Part shown: positions 44,949 to 54,476 of the stretch, piece after piece
How the letters are laid out: every line of letters starts with the position of its first letter
Position numbering within the stretch: the first letter of the stretch is position 1
NCBI RefSeq assembly: GCF_014641195.1
Contig: NZ_BMHQ01000005.1
Coordinates: 225,376-289,375, forward strand
Length of the DNA: 64,000 nucleotides
Origin: Marinithermofilum abyssi
GTDB taxonomy: Bacteria; Bacillota; Bacilli; Thermoactinomycetales; DSM-45169
Reading direction: 5' to 3'
The notes under the pieces: model-generated
Database searches by the model: none
What the model was told of the DNA's origin: nothing
Seen by the model: the letters and a program-made list of their open reading frames with translations, nothing else
Position numbers and translations under genes: made by a program

Positions 44949-45574
44949 GGCCTTCCCCCCGGGTTGGAGACGGTATCGTGAAGGGCTTCAAACAGAAGAA
45001 CCGTCGACTCCGCTCCGGGGTCCCGGTGACCGATGCTCCGTTCCCCCAGGTAGGCAGCCCTCCCTTTCGTCGCCTGAAGCTCAATGATTTCCTCCGCTTT
45101 TTTTCGGGCCGCTTCCAAAAGGCGCAACGCCAGGGTGGCTTCCTCCGGCTCCTTCTTTTCGGCGGCTTCGGTCACGGCCAACCAAACATCGTACATCGTT
45201 TTCTCCCCACCGTTCACCCTTCCGCGCTGTCCAATGCCTTCACAACCCGCCTTCAGCAGCCCCGGCCAGTCGTCCTTGCCGATCTGTTCTTTTCCTCTAA
45301 GCACCGCGGACATACGCAAAAATGCCGTTCCATAAAGAGGCCCCGAAGCCCCTCCCACTTTAGAAATCAGCGTTCGGCTGACCAGGAGGAAAATATCGGA
45401 CACCCCTCCGTCAAACGTCTCCATCTCGTTTCCGATCGCTTTCCAGCCCCGTGCCAGGTTGACCCCGTGATCCCCGTCCCCGACGGCTGAATCCAAGTCC
45501 GTCAACTCGTTTTTCTTCTCCAAGATCCGGTCCGCATAACGGCGGAACCAGTGTTTTACCTCGATGGCGTTCAA
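44945..45574 (-). CDS. dhaL: Dihydroxyacetone kinase ADP-binding subunit DhaL
   Basis: A 209-residue DhaL protein carrying tightly bound ADP/ATP that phosphorylates dihydroxyacetone on DhaK. The magnesium aspartates are in DLDSAVGDGDHGVNLARGW near residue 32; GGASGPLYGTAFLRM near 95 and the C-terminal DPGAESTVLLFEAL loop are conserved. Overlaps dhaK and dhaM by four bases each. Confidence 0.95.
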   Translation of the reverse strand: MNAIEVKHWFRRYADRILEKKNELTDLDSAVGDGDHGVNLARGWKAIGNEMETFDGGVSDIFLLVSRTLISKVGGASGPLYGTAFLRMSAVLRGKEQIGKDDWPGLLKAGCEGIGQRGRVNGGEKTMYDVWLAVTEAAEKKEPEEATLALRLLEAARKKAEEIIELQATKGRAAYLGERSIGHRDPGAESTVLLFEALHDTVSNPGGRP

Positions 45575-46575
45575 TCTCCAAACCTCCTGATCGTGGGTGT
45601 ATCCACGGGTTGTGCCAGAAGCTTCTCCAATTCCTCATCCAGTTGGATCATCGTGAGTGAAAAGCCGGCCATATCCAATGAGGTCATATATTCCCCCACC
45701 CAGGACTCGGCCACCCCGATCTCTTTTTCGGCAAGGTAAGCCATCAGCTCCCGATGGACCACATGCAGCTCCATCAACGGAGTCGAGCCCATTCCGTTCA
45801 CCATCACCGCCACTCGCTCCCCGGACCGGAAAGGCACATCCTTCACGATCTGCTCCGCCAGGGTTCGGGTCAATTCGGAAGCGGAAAGTAGGCGGGTCCG
45901 TTCCACACCCGGTTCCCCATGGATCCCGATTCCAATTTCGATCTCATCCTCCCCCAAGGTGAAACTCGGTTTTCCCGATTCGGGGAGGGTGCAGGGAGTA
46001 AGGGCCACCCCCATGCTTCGCACCCGGGCAATCGCCTTTTCGGCGATTTCTTTCACTTCCCGGAGAGTGGCGCCCGTTTCCGCTTTCGCCCCGGCGAGCT
46101 TGTGTACAAACAGGGTGCCGGCGATTCCCCGCCGCCCGGAGGTATGGGTGCTGTCCTCCACTGCCACGTCATCATTGACCACAACCTGCTCCACTTGAAT
46201 CCCTTCCGCCTCGGCCAATTCGGCCGCCATTTCGAAATTGAGTACGTCTCCGGTGTAGTTCTTCACAATACAAAGAACGCCTTTTCCGCTGTCCACCGCT
46301 TTGATTGCTTCCAGAATCCGGTCCGGTGTGGGAGAAGTGAACACTTCTCCGGCCACGGCCGCGTCCAACATCCCCTTCCCCACGTATCCGCCGTGGGCCG
46401 GTTCGTGACCACTGCCCCCTCCACTGACCAACCCCACTTTCCCAGCCACCGGGGCATCGGCCCGTACCAGCACGCCCGTCCCCTCCAAAAGACGAAGACG
46501 GCCGGGAGCGGCCTGAACCATCCCTTCCAACATTTCCTCAACGATCTGTTCGGCTTGATTCATCACTTTTTTCAC
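45571..46575 (-). CDS. dhaK: Dihydroxyacetone kinase substrate-binding subunit DhaK
   Basis: A 334-residue DhaK that binds dihydroxyacetone covalently through a histidine. The GLVSGGGSGHEPAHGGYVG loop near residue 45, KNYTGDVLNFEMAAE and NGMGSTPLMELHVVHREL (active histidine) are present. GTG start. With dhaL and dhaM it makes the PTS-dependent kinase producing dihydroxyacetone phosphate. No DhaS/DhaR regulator is next to it. Confidence 0.96.
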   Translation of the reverse strand: MKKVMNQAEQIVEEMLEGMVQAAPGRLRLLEGTGVLVRADAPVAGKVGLVSGGGSGHEPAHGGYVGKGMLDAAVAGEVFTSPTPDRILEAIKAVDSGKGVLCIVKNYTGDVLNFEMAAELAEAEGIQVEQVVVNDDVAVEDSTHTSGRRGIAGTLFVHKLAGAKAETGATLREVKEIAEKAIARVRSMGVALTPCTLPESGKPSFTLGEDEIEIGIGIHGEPGVERTRLLSASELTRTLAEQIVKDVPFRSGERVAVMVNGMGSTPLMELHVVHRELMAYLAEKEIGVAESWVGEYMTSLDMAGFSLTMIQLDEELEKLLAQPVDTPTIRRFGD

Positions 46576-46702
46576 CGCAGATCCCCCCTGTTGATGTGTT
46601 CATTGACGATAACGATACGCGGACTTTCTTCTGCTTCACCTCTGCAAACTCCTTCGGGGGGCGTTTTTAAGTCGAAGCAATCCTACAGGTTTGTCATCAA
46701 TC

Positions 46703-46731
46703 TGAGCCCGCTGAAAACATCAGCGGGCTGT
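46703..46731. terminator. Hairpin at the end of the aminotransferase gene
   Basis: Perfect ten-pair stem AGCCCGCTGA/TCAGCGGGCT with a five-base loop, overlapping the aminotransferase stop codon. T-run weak on both sides. Confidence 0.5.
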
Positions 46732-48054
46732 TTGCACCCTATCAGAGAGACATTCCGATTCAAAACGGCTTAAGGCTTGATCCAGTACTTCCAGCGCTTC
46801 GTCCATTTGCTGTTGATTTACCGTTAACGGCGGAATCATCCGAATCACTTCTCCACAGTTACCGCACAGGTAGAAGAGGACGCCCTGGTCCAGGGCATGG
46901 TTCAACACCCGCAAGACTCCTTCCCCATCGGGTTCACCGGTGAACGGATGGATCAACTCCACACCGATCATCAAACCAATGCCGCGGACATCCTTGACAG
47001 CCGGATGCCGCTCTTGTATTCCCTTCAACCTCTCGAAAGCATAGCTTCCCATTCGCCGGGCATTTTCCAGGAGATTTTCTTCCTTGATGATTTCCAATGT
47101 GGCCAACGCTGCGGAGCAAGCGAGGGGATTGCCGCCGAAGGTGGTCCCATGGCTCCCCATCGGCCACTGTTTCATGAGTTCTTTAGACGCAACGGTGGCA
47201 CTCAGCGGAAGTCCGGAAGCGATCCCCTTGGCGATCGCCATGATATCCGGGGTGACCCCCAGGCTTTGAGCGGCAAACCACTCCCCGGTTCGGCCAAAGC
47301 CGGTTTGTACCTCGTCAAAGATGAGAAGAATCCCGTGTTCATCGCATATCTCCCGCACCTTTTGCACCCAAGCTCTGGGGGGGATGATGTAGCCTCCCTC
47401 CCCCAGCACCGGCTCCATGATGAAGCAAGCTACCTCTTCCGGAGGTATTTGGTGGGCAAACAACCTCTCCCCTTGAAGTTCCAACTTCCGAACACAATCG
47501 GCTGCTGGATCCTTCCGGGGCGGACAGTCCGCCGGATTGGCATAAGGCAATTGGTAGACAAGACTCATCGGCTGTTGGTACTTGCGATACTTGCTTTTGG
47601 AGGTGCTGACACTCAGCGCTCCCATGGACCGTCCGTGAAAGCAGCCCGTAAAGGAAACGACACCTGGCCGTTTGGTAACATATTTAGCCAGTTTAATAGC
47701 CCCTTCTATCGCCTCCATCCCGCTGTTGGAAAAGAAAAAGCAGTCCAGTCCCTCCGGCAGCACCCGTGCCAATTCATCCGCCAAACGTACAATCGATTCA
47801 TAGACGACGACTCCGATGGGGCCGTGGACCAGTTGATCCGCTGCCTGTTTGATCGCATGTACCACTTTGGGGTGTCGATGTCCGGTGTTGGCAACAGCTA
47901 TCCCTGAAGTAAAATCGAGATACCTCCTGCCGTCTGCACCGTGGAAATAGCAACCTTCTGCTTTTTCCACCGGCAGATTAGGATGATCTTTGGCCATGCT
48001 GGGAGCAAACCGGTCCTCCATGTTTAAAAGCAACTCTGTCCAATGCGCAGTCAC
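46720..48054 (-). CDS. Class III PLP aminotransferase (GABA/putrescine type)
   Basis: A 444-residue omega-aminotransferase. [18 protein letters not shown] near residue 40, [16 protein letters not shown] near 105, [13 protein letters not shown] (PLP-ring aspartate) near 240 and the PLP lysine in [14 protein letters not shown] near 270 are all present. GTG start overlapping the ureohydrolase stop by four bases (GTGA). Substrate not decided by sequence: 4-aminobutyrate fits if the ureohydrolase makes it from guanidinobutyrate; putrescine fits if it acts on agmatine. No dehydrogenase for the resulting aldehyde is adjacent. Confidence 0.88.
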   Translation of the reverse strand: MTAHWTELLLNMEDRFAPSMAKDHPNLPVEKAEGCYFHGADGRRYLDFTSGIAVANTGHRHPKVVHAIKQAADQLVHGPIGVVVYESIVRLADELARVLPEGLDCFFFSNSGMEAIEGAIKLAKYVTKRPGVVSFTGCFHGRSMGALSVSTSKSKYRKYQQPMSLVYQLPYANPADCPPRKDPAADCVRKLELQGERLFAHQIPPEEVACFIMEPVLGEGGYIIPPRAWVQKVREICDEHGILLIFDEVQTGFGRTGEWFAAQSLGVTPDIMAIAKGIASGLPLSATVASKELMKQWPMGSHGTTFGGNPLACSAALATLEIIKEENLLENARRMGSYAFERLKGIQERHPAVKDVRGIGLMIGVELIHPFTGEPDGEGVLRVLNHALDQGVLFYLCGNCGEVIRMIPPLTVNQQQMDEALEVLDQALSRFESECLSDRVQTAR

Positions 48055-49028
48055 GTTGAAGCACCTTCCGTATGCTTTGAAGCGGCTTTTTTATTGCAAG
48101 CGATCAAGGTGATAAATTCATAGACGATATTGGCGGCTGCCAGGGCCGTGATCTGTCCGTGATCGTATGACGGAAGCACCTCCACCAGATCAAAGCCTAC
48201 AAACTTCAGCCCTTTTAACCCGCGAACCAGCTCCAAGGCCTGATGGATGGAAGGGCCGGCTACCTCCGGAGTCCCCGTACCGGGCGCATAAACAGGATCC
48301 AGGAAGTCAATATCAAACGAGAGGAACAGCGGACCGGTTCCTGTCCGTTTCCGAATTCGTTCCACCATGGTTGCCGTACCCATTTGAAGCAGGTCATTAG
48401 TACTGTATACGGCAAATCCCAAATCCCTGGCCGCCTGCAAATCATCCGGACCGTACAACGATCCCCGCATCCCCACCTGAATAGAACGGGCAGGGTCGAT
48501 CAACCCCTCTTCCATCGCTCGGCGAAAGGGCGTCCCATGATTGTATTTCTCGCCGAAGTAGCTGTCCCAGGTATCGCTGTGGGCATCGAAGTGAACCAAG
48601 CCCACTTTTCCGTAAACCCGGGCTACAGCCCGCAATTCTCCCAAGGTGATGGAATGATCCCCGCCCAGGACAATGGGGATAATCCCCTGTTCCAATATCG
48701 GGGACAGCCCTTCGACCATTCGGTCGTAGGAAGGTCGGATATAGCCCGGCACCACGGGCAGATCCCCGTAATCCACTCCCGATACATAATCGAACAGGGA
48801 GAGATCCTGCTCTACATTGTAGGGTCGGAGGAGCACCGAGGCATCCCGAATGGCCTGGGGACCGAACCGCGTCCCGACCCGATAGGAGCCGCCTGTATCA
48901 AAAGGGATTCCCGTCACCACAAAATCCATCCCTTGATCCAGTGTCTCTTTGTAGGGTAAACGCATAAAGGTACGAACACCGGAAAATCGCGGGGTAGCAA
49001 AAGAGTCTGCCGGTTGATACTTTGTCAT
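48051..49028 (-). CDS. Agmatinase-family ureohydrolase (agmatinase or guanidinobutyrase)
   Basis: A 325-residue ureohydrolase from the ATG at 49026-49028 (nine bases after AAAGGA). The dimanganese ligands are complete: GGDHS near residue 125, [11 protein letters not shown] near 148 and [16 protein letters not shown] near 230. Segments [15 protein letters not shown] and [14 protein letters not shown] are typical of the agmatinase/guanidinobutyrase branch rather than arginase. It releases urea from a guanidino compound. Lies between a sodium symporter and an omega-aminotransferase under a sigma-54 promoter, which favours a catabolic role on an imported substrate; I favour 4-guanidinobutyrate, agmatine being the alternative. 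Confidence 0.88.
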   Translation of the reverse strand: MTKYQPADSFATPRFSGVRTFMRLPYKETLDQGMDFVVTGIPFDTGGSYRVGTRFGPQAIRDASVLLRPYNVEQDLSLFDYVSGVDYGDLPVVPGYIRPSYDRMVEGLSPILEQGIIPIVLGGDHSITLGELRAVARVYGKVGLVHFDAHSDTWDSYFGEKYNHGTPFRRAMEEGLIDPARSIQVGMRGSLYGPDDLQAARDLGFAVYSTNDLLQMGTATMVERIRKRTGTGPLFLSFDIDFLDPVYAPGTGTPEVAGPSIHQALELVRGLKGLKFVGFDLVEVLPSYDHGQITALAAANIVYEFITLIACNKKAASKHTEGAST

Positions 49029-49050
49029 GGTATCCATTCCTTTCGTTGAT

Positions 49051-50457
49051 CTAGATTGCCTCGGATTTTTTTCCCTGTTCAGCCGGTTGGGGTTTTGCGC
49101 CCAATAAGGAGGTTGCGACCAAGATGATCAAACTGCTGACAATGCCGTAGATGATCGGATCGGTCGAGGTGATTCCTTTGAGAATCAACGTGGCCAATAC
49201 CACAGCACCGCTCACCAAAATCGACAGCCATACCCCCTGGGAGGTTGCCCGTTTCCAGAAGAATGCCGCCATGACCGGAACGAAGATGGAACCGGACAGG
49301 AAGGCATAGGCTACATCCAGCGCGACAATCACATCCTGGATCCATACCGCCATCGTTAAAATAAACACACCCAGTATCACCGTGGTCCATCGTGTCGCTT
49401 GTAAAAATTGCTGATCGGTTAGATCCGGACGGAAAAAGCGTTTCCAGATATCGTGAACCAGTAGCGTGGAGGAAGCGAGCAAGGTCCCGCTGGCGGTAGA
49501 CATCAGCGCCGAAATCACCGCAGCGAGCACAATGCCCAACACCCCCGGCGGCAAAATGGCAGTGGCCAATTTAGGAAAGGCCAATTGCGGATCTTCCAAT
49601 CCCGGAAGCAGCACCGCCGCTGTCATTCCGATCAGGGTACAAGCCACAGCGAACAGGATGCTGTATACCCCCGCCAATATCGTCCCGTTTTTCGCAACAT
49701 TCTCGTTTTTAGCGGTAAACAACCGCTGCCAGATATCCTGCCCGATCATCATCCCCAGGAAATACAACAGGAAAAAGGAGAAGATCGTATCCCAGCCAAT
49801 CGCCGTCACATCAAAATACGATCCTTCCAACCGATTGGAAAGTCCGCTGAACCCGCCTGCTTTGGACCATCCCAAGGGCAGCAGGATAAAAAAGATACCG
49901 ACGGTCATAATCACGAATTGGATGGAATCCGTCAAAGATACAGACCACATGCCGCCTTTCATGGTATAGAACAGCACAATGCTTCCACCGATGATCATGG
50001 ACAGATGAAGGTCCCAGCCGAGAATCGCGCTGAGAACGGTGCCGATTCCGATGACTTGGGTCACCGTGACCATGGATGTGTAGATCACCATAATGGCCGC
50101 GCTGATCAAACGGCTATGGTGGTGAAACCGCTGTTCCAACAGTTCACTGATACTGACGATTCGGAGTCGGGCGATTCGCTTGGACAAAAACCACCCCAAA
50201 AACAGAGTTCCCAGGCCCAGCATGACCACAAGCCAAATGCCGGAGATGCCGAATTGGTATCCCAGCTTCACTGTCCCCACAGTGGAAGCTCCTCCCAGGA
50301 TAACCGCGGACAAACACGCCATGTACATCCAAACATTGAGCCGCCTGCCGGCTACTAAGTAATCCTCCGTGGATGCCGTCTTCTTGGAACCATATACTCC
50401 TACCCATACCAGCACCACGAAGTAGACCCCGATAACCGCGTAATCGATGATCCCCAT
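49051..50457 (-). CDS. Sodium:solute symporter (SSS family)
   Basis: A 468-residue membrane protein with about thirteen helices of the SSS (PutP/PanF) family. ATG at 50455-50457 seven bases after GGGGG. Characteristic are STEDYLVAGRRLNVWMYMA near the N-terminus, the helix-5 signature region MKGGMWSVSLTDSIQ and MSTASGTLLASSTLLVHDIW. It imports a small polar organic solute with sodium; the operon suggests a guanidino acid or similar. First gene under the sigma-54 promoter, 22 bases before the ureohydrolase start. Confidence 0.9.
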   Translation of the reverse strand: MGIIDYAVIGVYFVVLVWVGVYGSKKTASTEDYLVAGRRLNVWMYMACLSAVILGGASTVGTVKLGYQFGISGIWLVVMLGLGTLFLGWFLSKRIARLRIVSISELLEQRFHHHSRLISAAIMVIYTSMVTVTQVIGIGTVLSAILGWDLHLSMIIGGSIVLFYTMKGGMWSVSLTDSIQFVIMTVGIFFILLPLGWSKAGGFSGLSNRLEGSYFDVTAIGWDTIFSFFLLYFLGMMIGQDIWQRLFTAKNENVAKNGTILAGVYSILFAVACTLIGMTAAVLLPGLEDPQLAFPKLATAILPPGVLGIVLAAVISALMSTASGTLLASSTLLVHDIWKRFFRPDLTDQQFLQATRWTTVILGVFILTMAVWIQDVIVALDVAYAFLSGSIFVPVMAAFFWKRATSQGVWLSILVSGAVVLATLILKGITSTDPIIYGIVSSLIILVATSLLGAKPQPAEQGKKSEAI

Positions 50458-50503
50458 TCGGTTGCCCCCTCTCAGTAGCACTCCCTCGATTCGCCCTCAT
50501 AAC

Positions 50504-50521
50504 ATGCAAATATGGTGCCAA
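50504..50521 (-). promoter_or_regulatory. Sigma-54 (SigL) promoter of the symporter operon
   Basis: TTGGCACCATATTTGCAT on the minus strand matches the -24/-12 consensus TGGCAC-N5-TTGCA exactly, with correct spacing. It begins two bases after the stop codon of the sigma-54 activator gene and lies about 45 bases before the symporter ATG. Confidence 0.92.
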
Positions 50522-50522
50522 C

Positions 50523-51890
50523 TTAACGAATCTTGTATTTTTTCAGTTTCCTAACGACCGAAGGTTGACTGATCCCCAGCACTTCTGCCATTTCTAAGGT
50601 GGTGCGGCAACGCTGCTTCGCCTGGATCAGCATCTCTTTCTCCACTTGAGCCAACACCGCTTTCAAGGGTTGGTTTTGCCATCCGTTTTCCCGAAAGCTG
50701 GACCGCAAATAGGGTGACGGCAAGTTGTCAATGGTGATCATCTCCGAGGAGGAGGTTACTACTAACCTTTCAATCAGGTTCACTAATTCCCGGACATTTC
50801 CTTTCCACTCCTGGATGAGAAGGTGATGGATCACATCCTCGTCCAGCTGACGCCGGCGGTCGTATTTTTCATTGAATCGGGATAGGAAATGCCGCATCAG
50901 GGGAATCATGTCTTCTTTACGCTCCCGCAGTGGTGGCACCTCAACAGGGACAACATTCAACCGGAAATAGAGATCTTCGCGAAAAGCCCCCTCGGCAACT
51001 GCTTTCTCCAAATTTCGGTTGGTAGCCGCGATCAATCGAAAATCCACCTTTCGCGCTTGGGTTCCCCCCACCCGGTAAAACTGCTTTTCCTGGATCAATT
51101 TCAGCACCTTGACTTGCTGAGCAGGAGTCAGCTCCCCCACTTCATCCAGAAAGAGTGTCCCACCGTCTGCCAGCTCCACCAGGCCTATTTTGCCTTTTCG
51201 GCTGGCTCCGGTAAAGGATCCCGCTTCATATCCAAACAACTCCGCTTCAAACAGGGACTCGGCGATTGCTCCGCAATTCACCTCGATAAAAGGCCCTTTG
51301 TGACGAGGGCTTTTTTGGTGAATCCAATGGGCGATCGAGGATTTCCCTACACCGGATTCCCCTAGCAGCAGGACGTTGACGTCCACTTCCGCCACTTGGA
51401 GCGCCGTACCGATCACCTGTTTCATTTTGGCACTGTTGGCGATCAGGCCGTCCACCTGAACCTGCTGTTGGCGCAATATCTCCAATTCACTTTTGACACG
51501 TTCCATTTCGTCCTTCATTTTGTCCAGATATTTTTGCATCTCTGCCAATTCCGTCACATCATGGGAATAGCTGACGATCCGGACCAACTCCCCCTCTGGA
51601 TCGAAAACAGGAATTCCTGTAATCAGTAGCTTCTTCCCGTTTTTGGTCGTTTGGATCAAGGTGACCTTCCCCTTTTTTTGGACAACCAACGGGGTCACAC
51701 AGGGGTGGAAAATCCCCTCTCTTTCCAGGTCATACACGGTACGTCCCAACAGCTCACCAGAAGGCAACCCATAGATGGATCCCGTCAGTTCACTCACTTT
51801 CAAAATGGTACCACTTGGATCCGTCACCAAAATATCCTCTTGCAACGAGTGCAAAATCGCTTCGTTCTCATCCCAATGATGCTTAGTCAA
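50523..51890 (-). CDS. PAS-domain sigma-54-dependent activator
   Basis: A 455-residue RocR/NtrC-like activator. TTG start at 51888-51890 with AAGGAGG seven bases upstream. An N-terminal PAS domain (about 10-115) is followed by a short coiled coil (about 115-145) and an AAA+ domain with Walker A GESGVGKSSIAHW, the sigma-54 contact loop GSFTGA (a serine variant of GAFTGA) and Walker B GTLFLDEVGEL. A Fis-type helix-turn-helix (TTLEMAEVLGISQPSVVRKL) ends it. The PAS domain presumably senses the pathway substrate. Placed directly upstream of the operon it is expected to control; enhancer sites probably lie in its own 3' end. Confidence 0.92.
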   Translation of the reverse strand: MTKHHWDENEAILHSLQEDILVTDPSGTILKVSELTGSIYGLPSGELLGRTVYDLEREGIFHPCVTPLVVQKKGKVTLIQTTKNGKKLLITGIPVFDPEGELVRIVSYSHDVTELAEMQKYLDKMKDEMERVKSELEILRQQQVQVDGLIANSAKMKQVIGTALQVAEVDVNVLLLGESGVGKSSIAHWIHQKSPRHKGPFIEVNCGAIAESLFEAELFGYEAGSFTGASRKGKIGLVELADGGTLFLDEVGELTPAQQVKVLKLIQEKQFYRVGGTQARKVDFRLIAATNRNLEKAVAEGAFREDLYFRLNVVPVEVPPLRERKEDMIPLMRHFLSRFNEKYDRRRQLDEDVIHHLLIQEWKGNVRELVNLIERLVVTSSSEMITIDNLPSPYLRSSFRENGWQNQPLKAVLAQVEKEMLIQAKQRCRTTLEMAEVLGISQPSVVRKLKKYKIR

Positions 51891-52004
51891 GAAACCGCCT
51901 CCTTCCATCACCTATCAGCATGCGAATGAATTCACTTTAGAATTTATTATACAAAAATGAATTATGCGAATATAGATCGGATAATAAAAGCCAATCTCCA
52001 TGAA

Positions 52005-52040
52005 AAAACAACCCCCGCACCGTTTCACCGATGCGGGGCC
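52005..52040 (-). terminator. Terminator of the CHAP hydrolase gene
   Basis: Stem CCCCGCA/TGCGGGG (52013-52019 with 52032-52038) followed by GTTGTTTTTT on the minus strand. Confidence 0.8.
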
Positions 52041-52051
52041 AATATTCATCG

Positions 52052-53086
52052 TTAATTGATAATATGAATGTAGTTGCTGGGTTCGGAAGCGGAGATCGTC
52101 CGCTTGCCGTAACCATAGGGAGTATCCCAGTTGTACTCCTCGATGGTTACTTGGCTTCCGTCCACCGCAATCACATAGGCCACGTGGCCGAAACCGCCGC
52201 CGCCGTAGTTCCATTGCGCGATGGAGCCGACGGTGGGCTGGTTGTCCACCCGGTATCCGAGGGCACGTGCGTTGTCATCCCAGTGGTTCCCGTTCCCCCA
52301 GTGGCCTCCTTTCATGTTGTTGGAGAAATCCACGCCTTTCGCGTTCATCCGCCAAGCTACGAAAGAGGTGCACTGACGGTTGTAGAAGCCCCAGGGATCC
52401 ACCCCGGAGGTGCTGGCGTTTCGAAGCGGATACAGGGAGGCATCGATATTGATCGCAGCTTCCAACCGGGATTTAATGGATTGTTCACGAGAGTTGAGAG
52501 AAGAGAGTTTTTTCTCTGTTTTTTCCATTTCTTTGTTGATCTTTTCGTATTCTGCCCGGGCCTTGTCCGCTTCTTCCTTTTGCTTCTTCTTCATGGCCAA
52601 CAGCTTCTTCTTCATGGCCATTTTTTTCTCATACAACCGATAATACTGGTCAAACTTATTCCGATCCTGCTTCAGAATAATCCGCAACACTTCGAAGCGT
52701 TGCAGGAATTCTTCAAAGGAATCGGCTTCCAGGAGCGCCTCCATCGTACCCATTTCACCTTGTTGGTACATGATGCGGATCCGTTCTTTAAAGACAGCGG
52801 AAGCCTTGTCCAGGTCTTTTTTGTTCTTCTTCATATCCTTCTCCAAGGCGTTGATTTTCTTGTTGGTATCCGCCATCTTCTTTTCCAAATCAGTTACTTT
52901 CTTTTTGATAGGCGCAATCTTTTTCTCCAACTCATCAATCGACTTTTGTACTTCATCCTGTTGTTCGTTGATATCTTTCAATTCTTGCTTGCTTTGGCTT
53001 GTGGATTCCGCATGAGCAAACTGCGGCGGAAGTGCACTGAAAGCCAAAGTGGATGCTACTACAGTAGCTACTAACTTGCGTTTCAT
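52052..53086 (-). CDS. PcsB/CwlO-like secreted peptidoglycan hydrolase with CHAP domain
   Basis: A 344-residue secreted protein. The signal peptide MKRKLVATVVASTLAFSALP ends at AHA-ES near residue 26. A long coiled coil rich in K, E and D (about 30-215) follows, then a CHAP domain with the catalytic cysteine in YNRQCTSFVAWR and histidine in GGFGHVAYV, and IEEYNW. Such coiled-coil hydrolases are held inactive and switched on by FtsEX at the septum or side wall. The ftsEX genes are not here. Monocistronic, with its own promoter and terminator. Confidence 0.92.
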   Translation of the reverse strand: MKRKLVATVVASTLAFSALPPQFAHAESTSQSKQELKDINEQQDEVQKSIDELEKKIAPIKKKVTDLEKKMADTNKKINALEKDMKKNKKDLDKASAVFKERIRIMYQQGEMGTMEALLEADSFEEFLQRFEVLRIILKQDRNKFDQYYRLYEKKMAMKKKLLAMKKKQKEEADKARAEYEKINKEMEKTEKKLSSLNSREQSIKSRLEAAINIDASLYPLRNASTSGVDPWGFYNRQCTSFVAWRMNAKGVDFSNNMKGGHWGNGNHWDDNARALGYRVDNQPTVGSIAQWNYGGGGFGHVAYVIAVDGSQVTIEEYNWDTPYGYGKRTISASEPSNYIHIIN

Positions 53087-53136
53087 AATCCCTCTCCCTA
53101 CGTGAGATTTTTATGTAATAATCTCAACCTCCGACT

Positions 53137-53166
53137 TTTATACCAAATCCGTTCCAGTCTGTCCAA
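53137..53166 (-). promoter_or_regulatory. Sigma-A promoter of the CHAP hydrolase gene
   Basis: -35 TTGGAC (53161-53166) and -10 TATAAA (53137-53142), spacing 18. An inverted repeat GAGAT/ATCTC lies between it and the gene. Confidence 0.6.
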
Positions 53167-53487
53167 TATCCAACTACCAAGGATTTTACTCGAAAATAAC
53201 AGGATCCTCGGCAGATCATAAGGACAGAAGTCCATATCGAGCGGGAGATGATTTTATGTAGCGAGAACCCCAGTTATCCCGATTCTTTAATTTAGGGATG
53301 TTTTTCCATGACCACCTCCTCGTTTTCTATCTATACTATGAAAAAAGAACAGCGAGATGGCAATGGGAAGAAAGACGTATTTTCGGCGGATTTGCTCAAG
53401 AAATTCATAACCCCCCTGCCTACCGCTGGGGGTTAGATGGACGACAAGCCGATTGAAACCTGGCAAAAATCTCTTCTTTGTCAGTAA
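53167..53487. other. Intergenic region between CHAP hydrolase and peroxiredoxin
   Basis: No confident gene. A 42-codon plus-strand frame (53308-53436) lacks a good ribosome binding site. A hairpin AACCCCC/GGGGGTT lies at about 53409-53436. Confidence 0.4.
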
Positions 53488-53519
53488 AAATACCCCCGGC
53501 TGTAAGCACCGGGGGTGAG
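53488..53519 (-). terminator. Terminator of the peroxiredoxin gene
   Basis: Perfect eight-pair stem ACCCCCGG/CCGGGGGT with a nine-base loop, followed by ATTTTTA on the minus strand. Confidence 0.85.
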
Positions 53520-53556
53520 TTGTTCTATACTCAAGGAAAGGAATACCATCCGTTGA

Positions 53557-54222
53557 TCAGCTGTCCAGCTTTTTCTTCTTCAGGTACCAGTCTGTTCCGT
53601 TCAGGTCGCCTTCGAGACGCTTTTTGAGGCCTTCGTAGTTGGTCGGAGCAGGTTCCACCACTTCATCACCCGGCTGCCAGTCGGCCGGAGCAGCAACAGC
53701 ATGTTTGTCGGCGGTTTGCAATGCATCCACCAGACGCAGCACTTCGTCGATATTGCGGCCCACATTCAGCGGGTAGTAGATGATAGCGCGGATCACTTGC
53801 TTGTCATCGATCACAAAGACGCAACGGACCGTTACCGTTTCGTTGGCACCGGGATGAATCATTCCGTATTTTTGAGCCACTTCGGTGGTCAGGTCGGCGA
53901 TTACCGGGAAGGGAATTTCCACACCCATTTTTTCACGGATGTTGTTTACCCACGCCAAGTGAGAGGAGATGCTGTCTACACTGAGCCCCAACAGTTGCAC
54001 ATTGCGTTGAGCAAACTCGTCATTCCGTTTGGCAAAACCAATGAACTCCGTGGTGCACACCGGAGTGAAATCTGCCGGATGGGAGAAAAGAAGCACCCAT
54101 TTGCCTTTGTAATCGGAGAGGCTGACTTCTCCAAAGGTGGTTTTAGCGGTAAATTGCGGAGCCGGATCTCCGATTTTCGGAATTGCCGGAGTTGCTGCGA
54201 CTTGCGTTTCCACTGCCATCAT
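53557..54222 (-). CDS. 1-Cys peroxiredoxin (Prx6 family)
   Basis: Reduces hydrogen peroxide and organic or lipid peroxides. From the ATG at 54220-54222, five bases after AAGGAGG, it has 221 residues. The peroxidatic cysteine is in HPADFTPVCTTEF near residue 55 and the arginine in the RCVFVIDD strand. The C-terminal arm with PADWQPGDEVVEPAPTNYEG marks the Prx6 subfamily; no resolving cysteine is in the usual place. The only other cysteine is next to the conserved arginine. A longer frame upstream precedes the ribosome binding site. No PerR box is evident. Confidence 0.94.
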   Translation of the reverse strand: MMAVETQVAATPAIPKIGDPAPQFTAKTTFGEVSLSDYKGKWVLLFSHPADFTPVCTTEFIGFAKRNDEFAQRNVQLLGLSVDSISSHLAWVNNIREKMGVEIPFPVIADLTTEVAQKYGMIHPGANETVTVRCVFVIDDKQVIRAIIYYPLNVGRNIDEVLRLVDALQTADKHAVAAPADWQPGDEVVEPAPTNYEGLKKRLEGDLNGTDWYLKKKKLDS

Positions 54223-54383
54223 ACATTCCTCCTTACAGGTTCTCATCCTGTATTTACACAATCCCTTATGTATCACCCAAATAGAAACTGGATGGACTGG
54301 ATTGTGTGCAAACCTTTCCTGGCCAGGTAAAACTGAAAACAAGTAAACCCAATCAATTTACTAGGTTTTTATGTGTTTCTTGT

Positions 54384-54413
54384 ATTCTACTCATTTTTCT
54401 GACCTTTTGTCAA
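54384..54413 (-). promoter_or_regulatory. Sigma-A promoter of the peroxiredoxin gene
   Basis: Consensus -35 TTGACA (54408-54413) and -10 TAGAAT (54384-54389), spacing 18; leader of about 155 bases. Confidence 0.7.
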
Positions 54414-54476
54414 CGATTTTTTATTTGATTTTTTTCGAAAAACGGGATGGGCGCGTTGAAAACCGCTCTCGTTCTC

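Noticed and set aside
53308..53436. 42-codon plus-strand frame ending in a hairpin
   Set aside because: Poor ribosome binding site and no recognisable family; the hairpin overlaps the end of the frame.
54223..54476. PerR box before the peroxiredoxin gene
   Set aside because: No TTATAATNATTATAA-like palindrome near the promoter.
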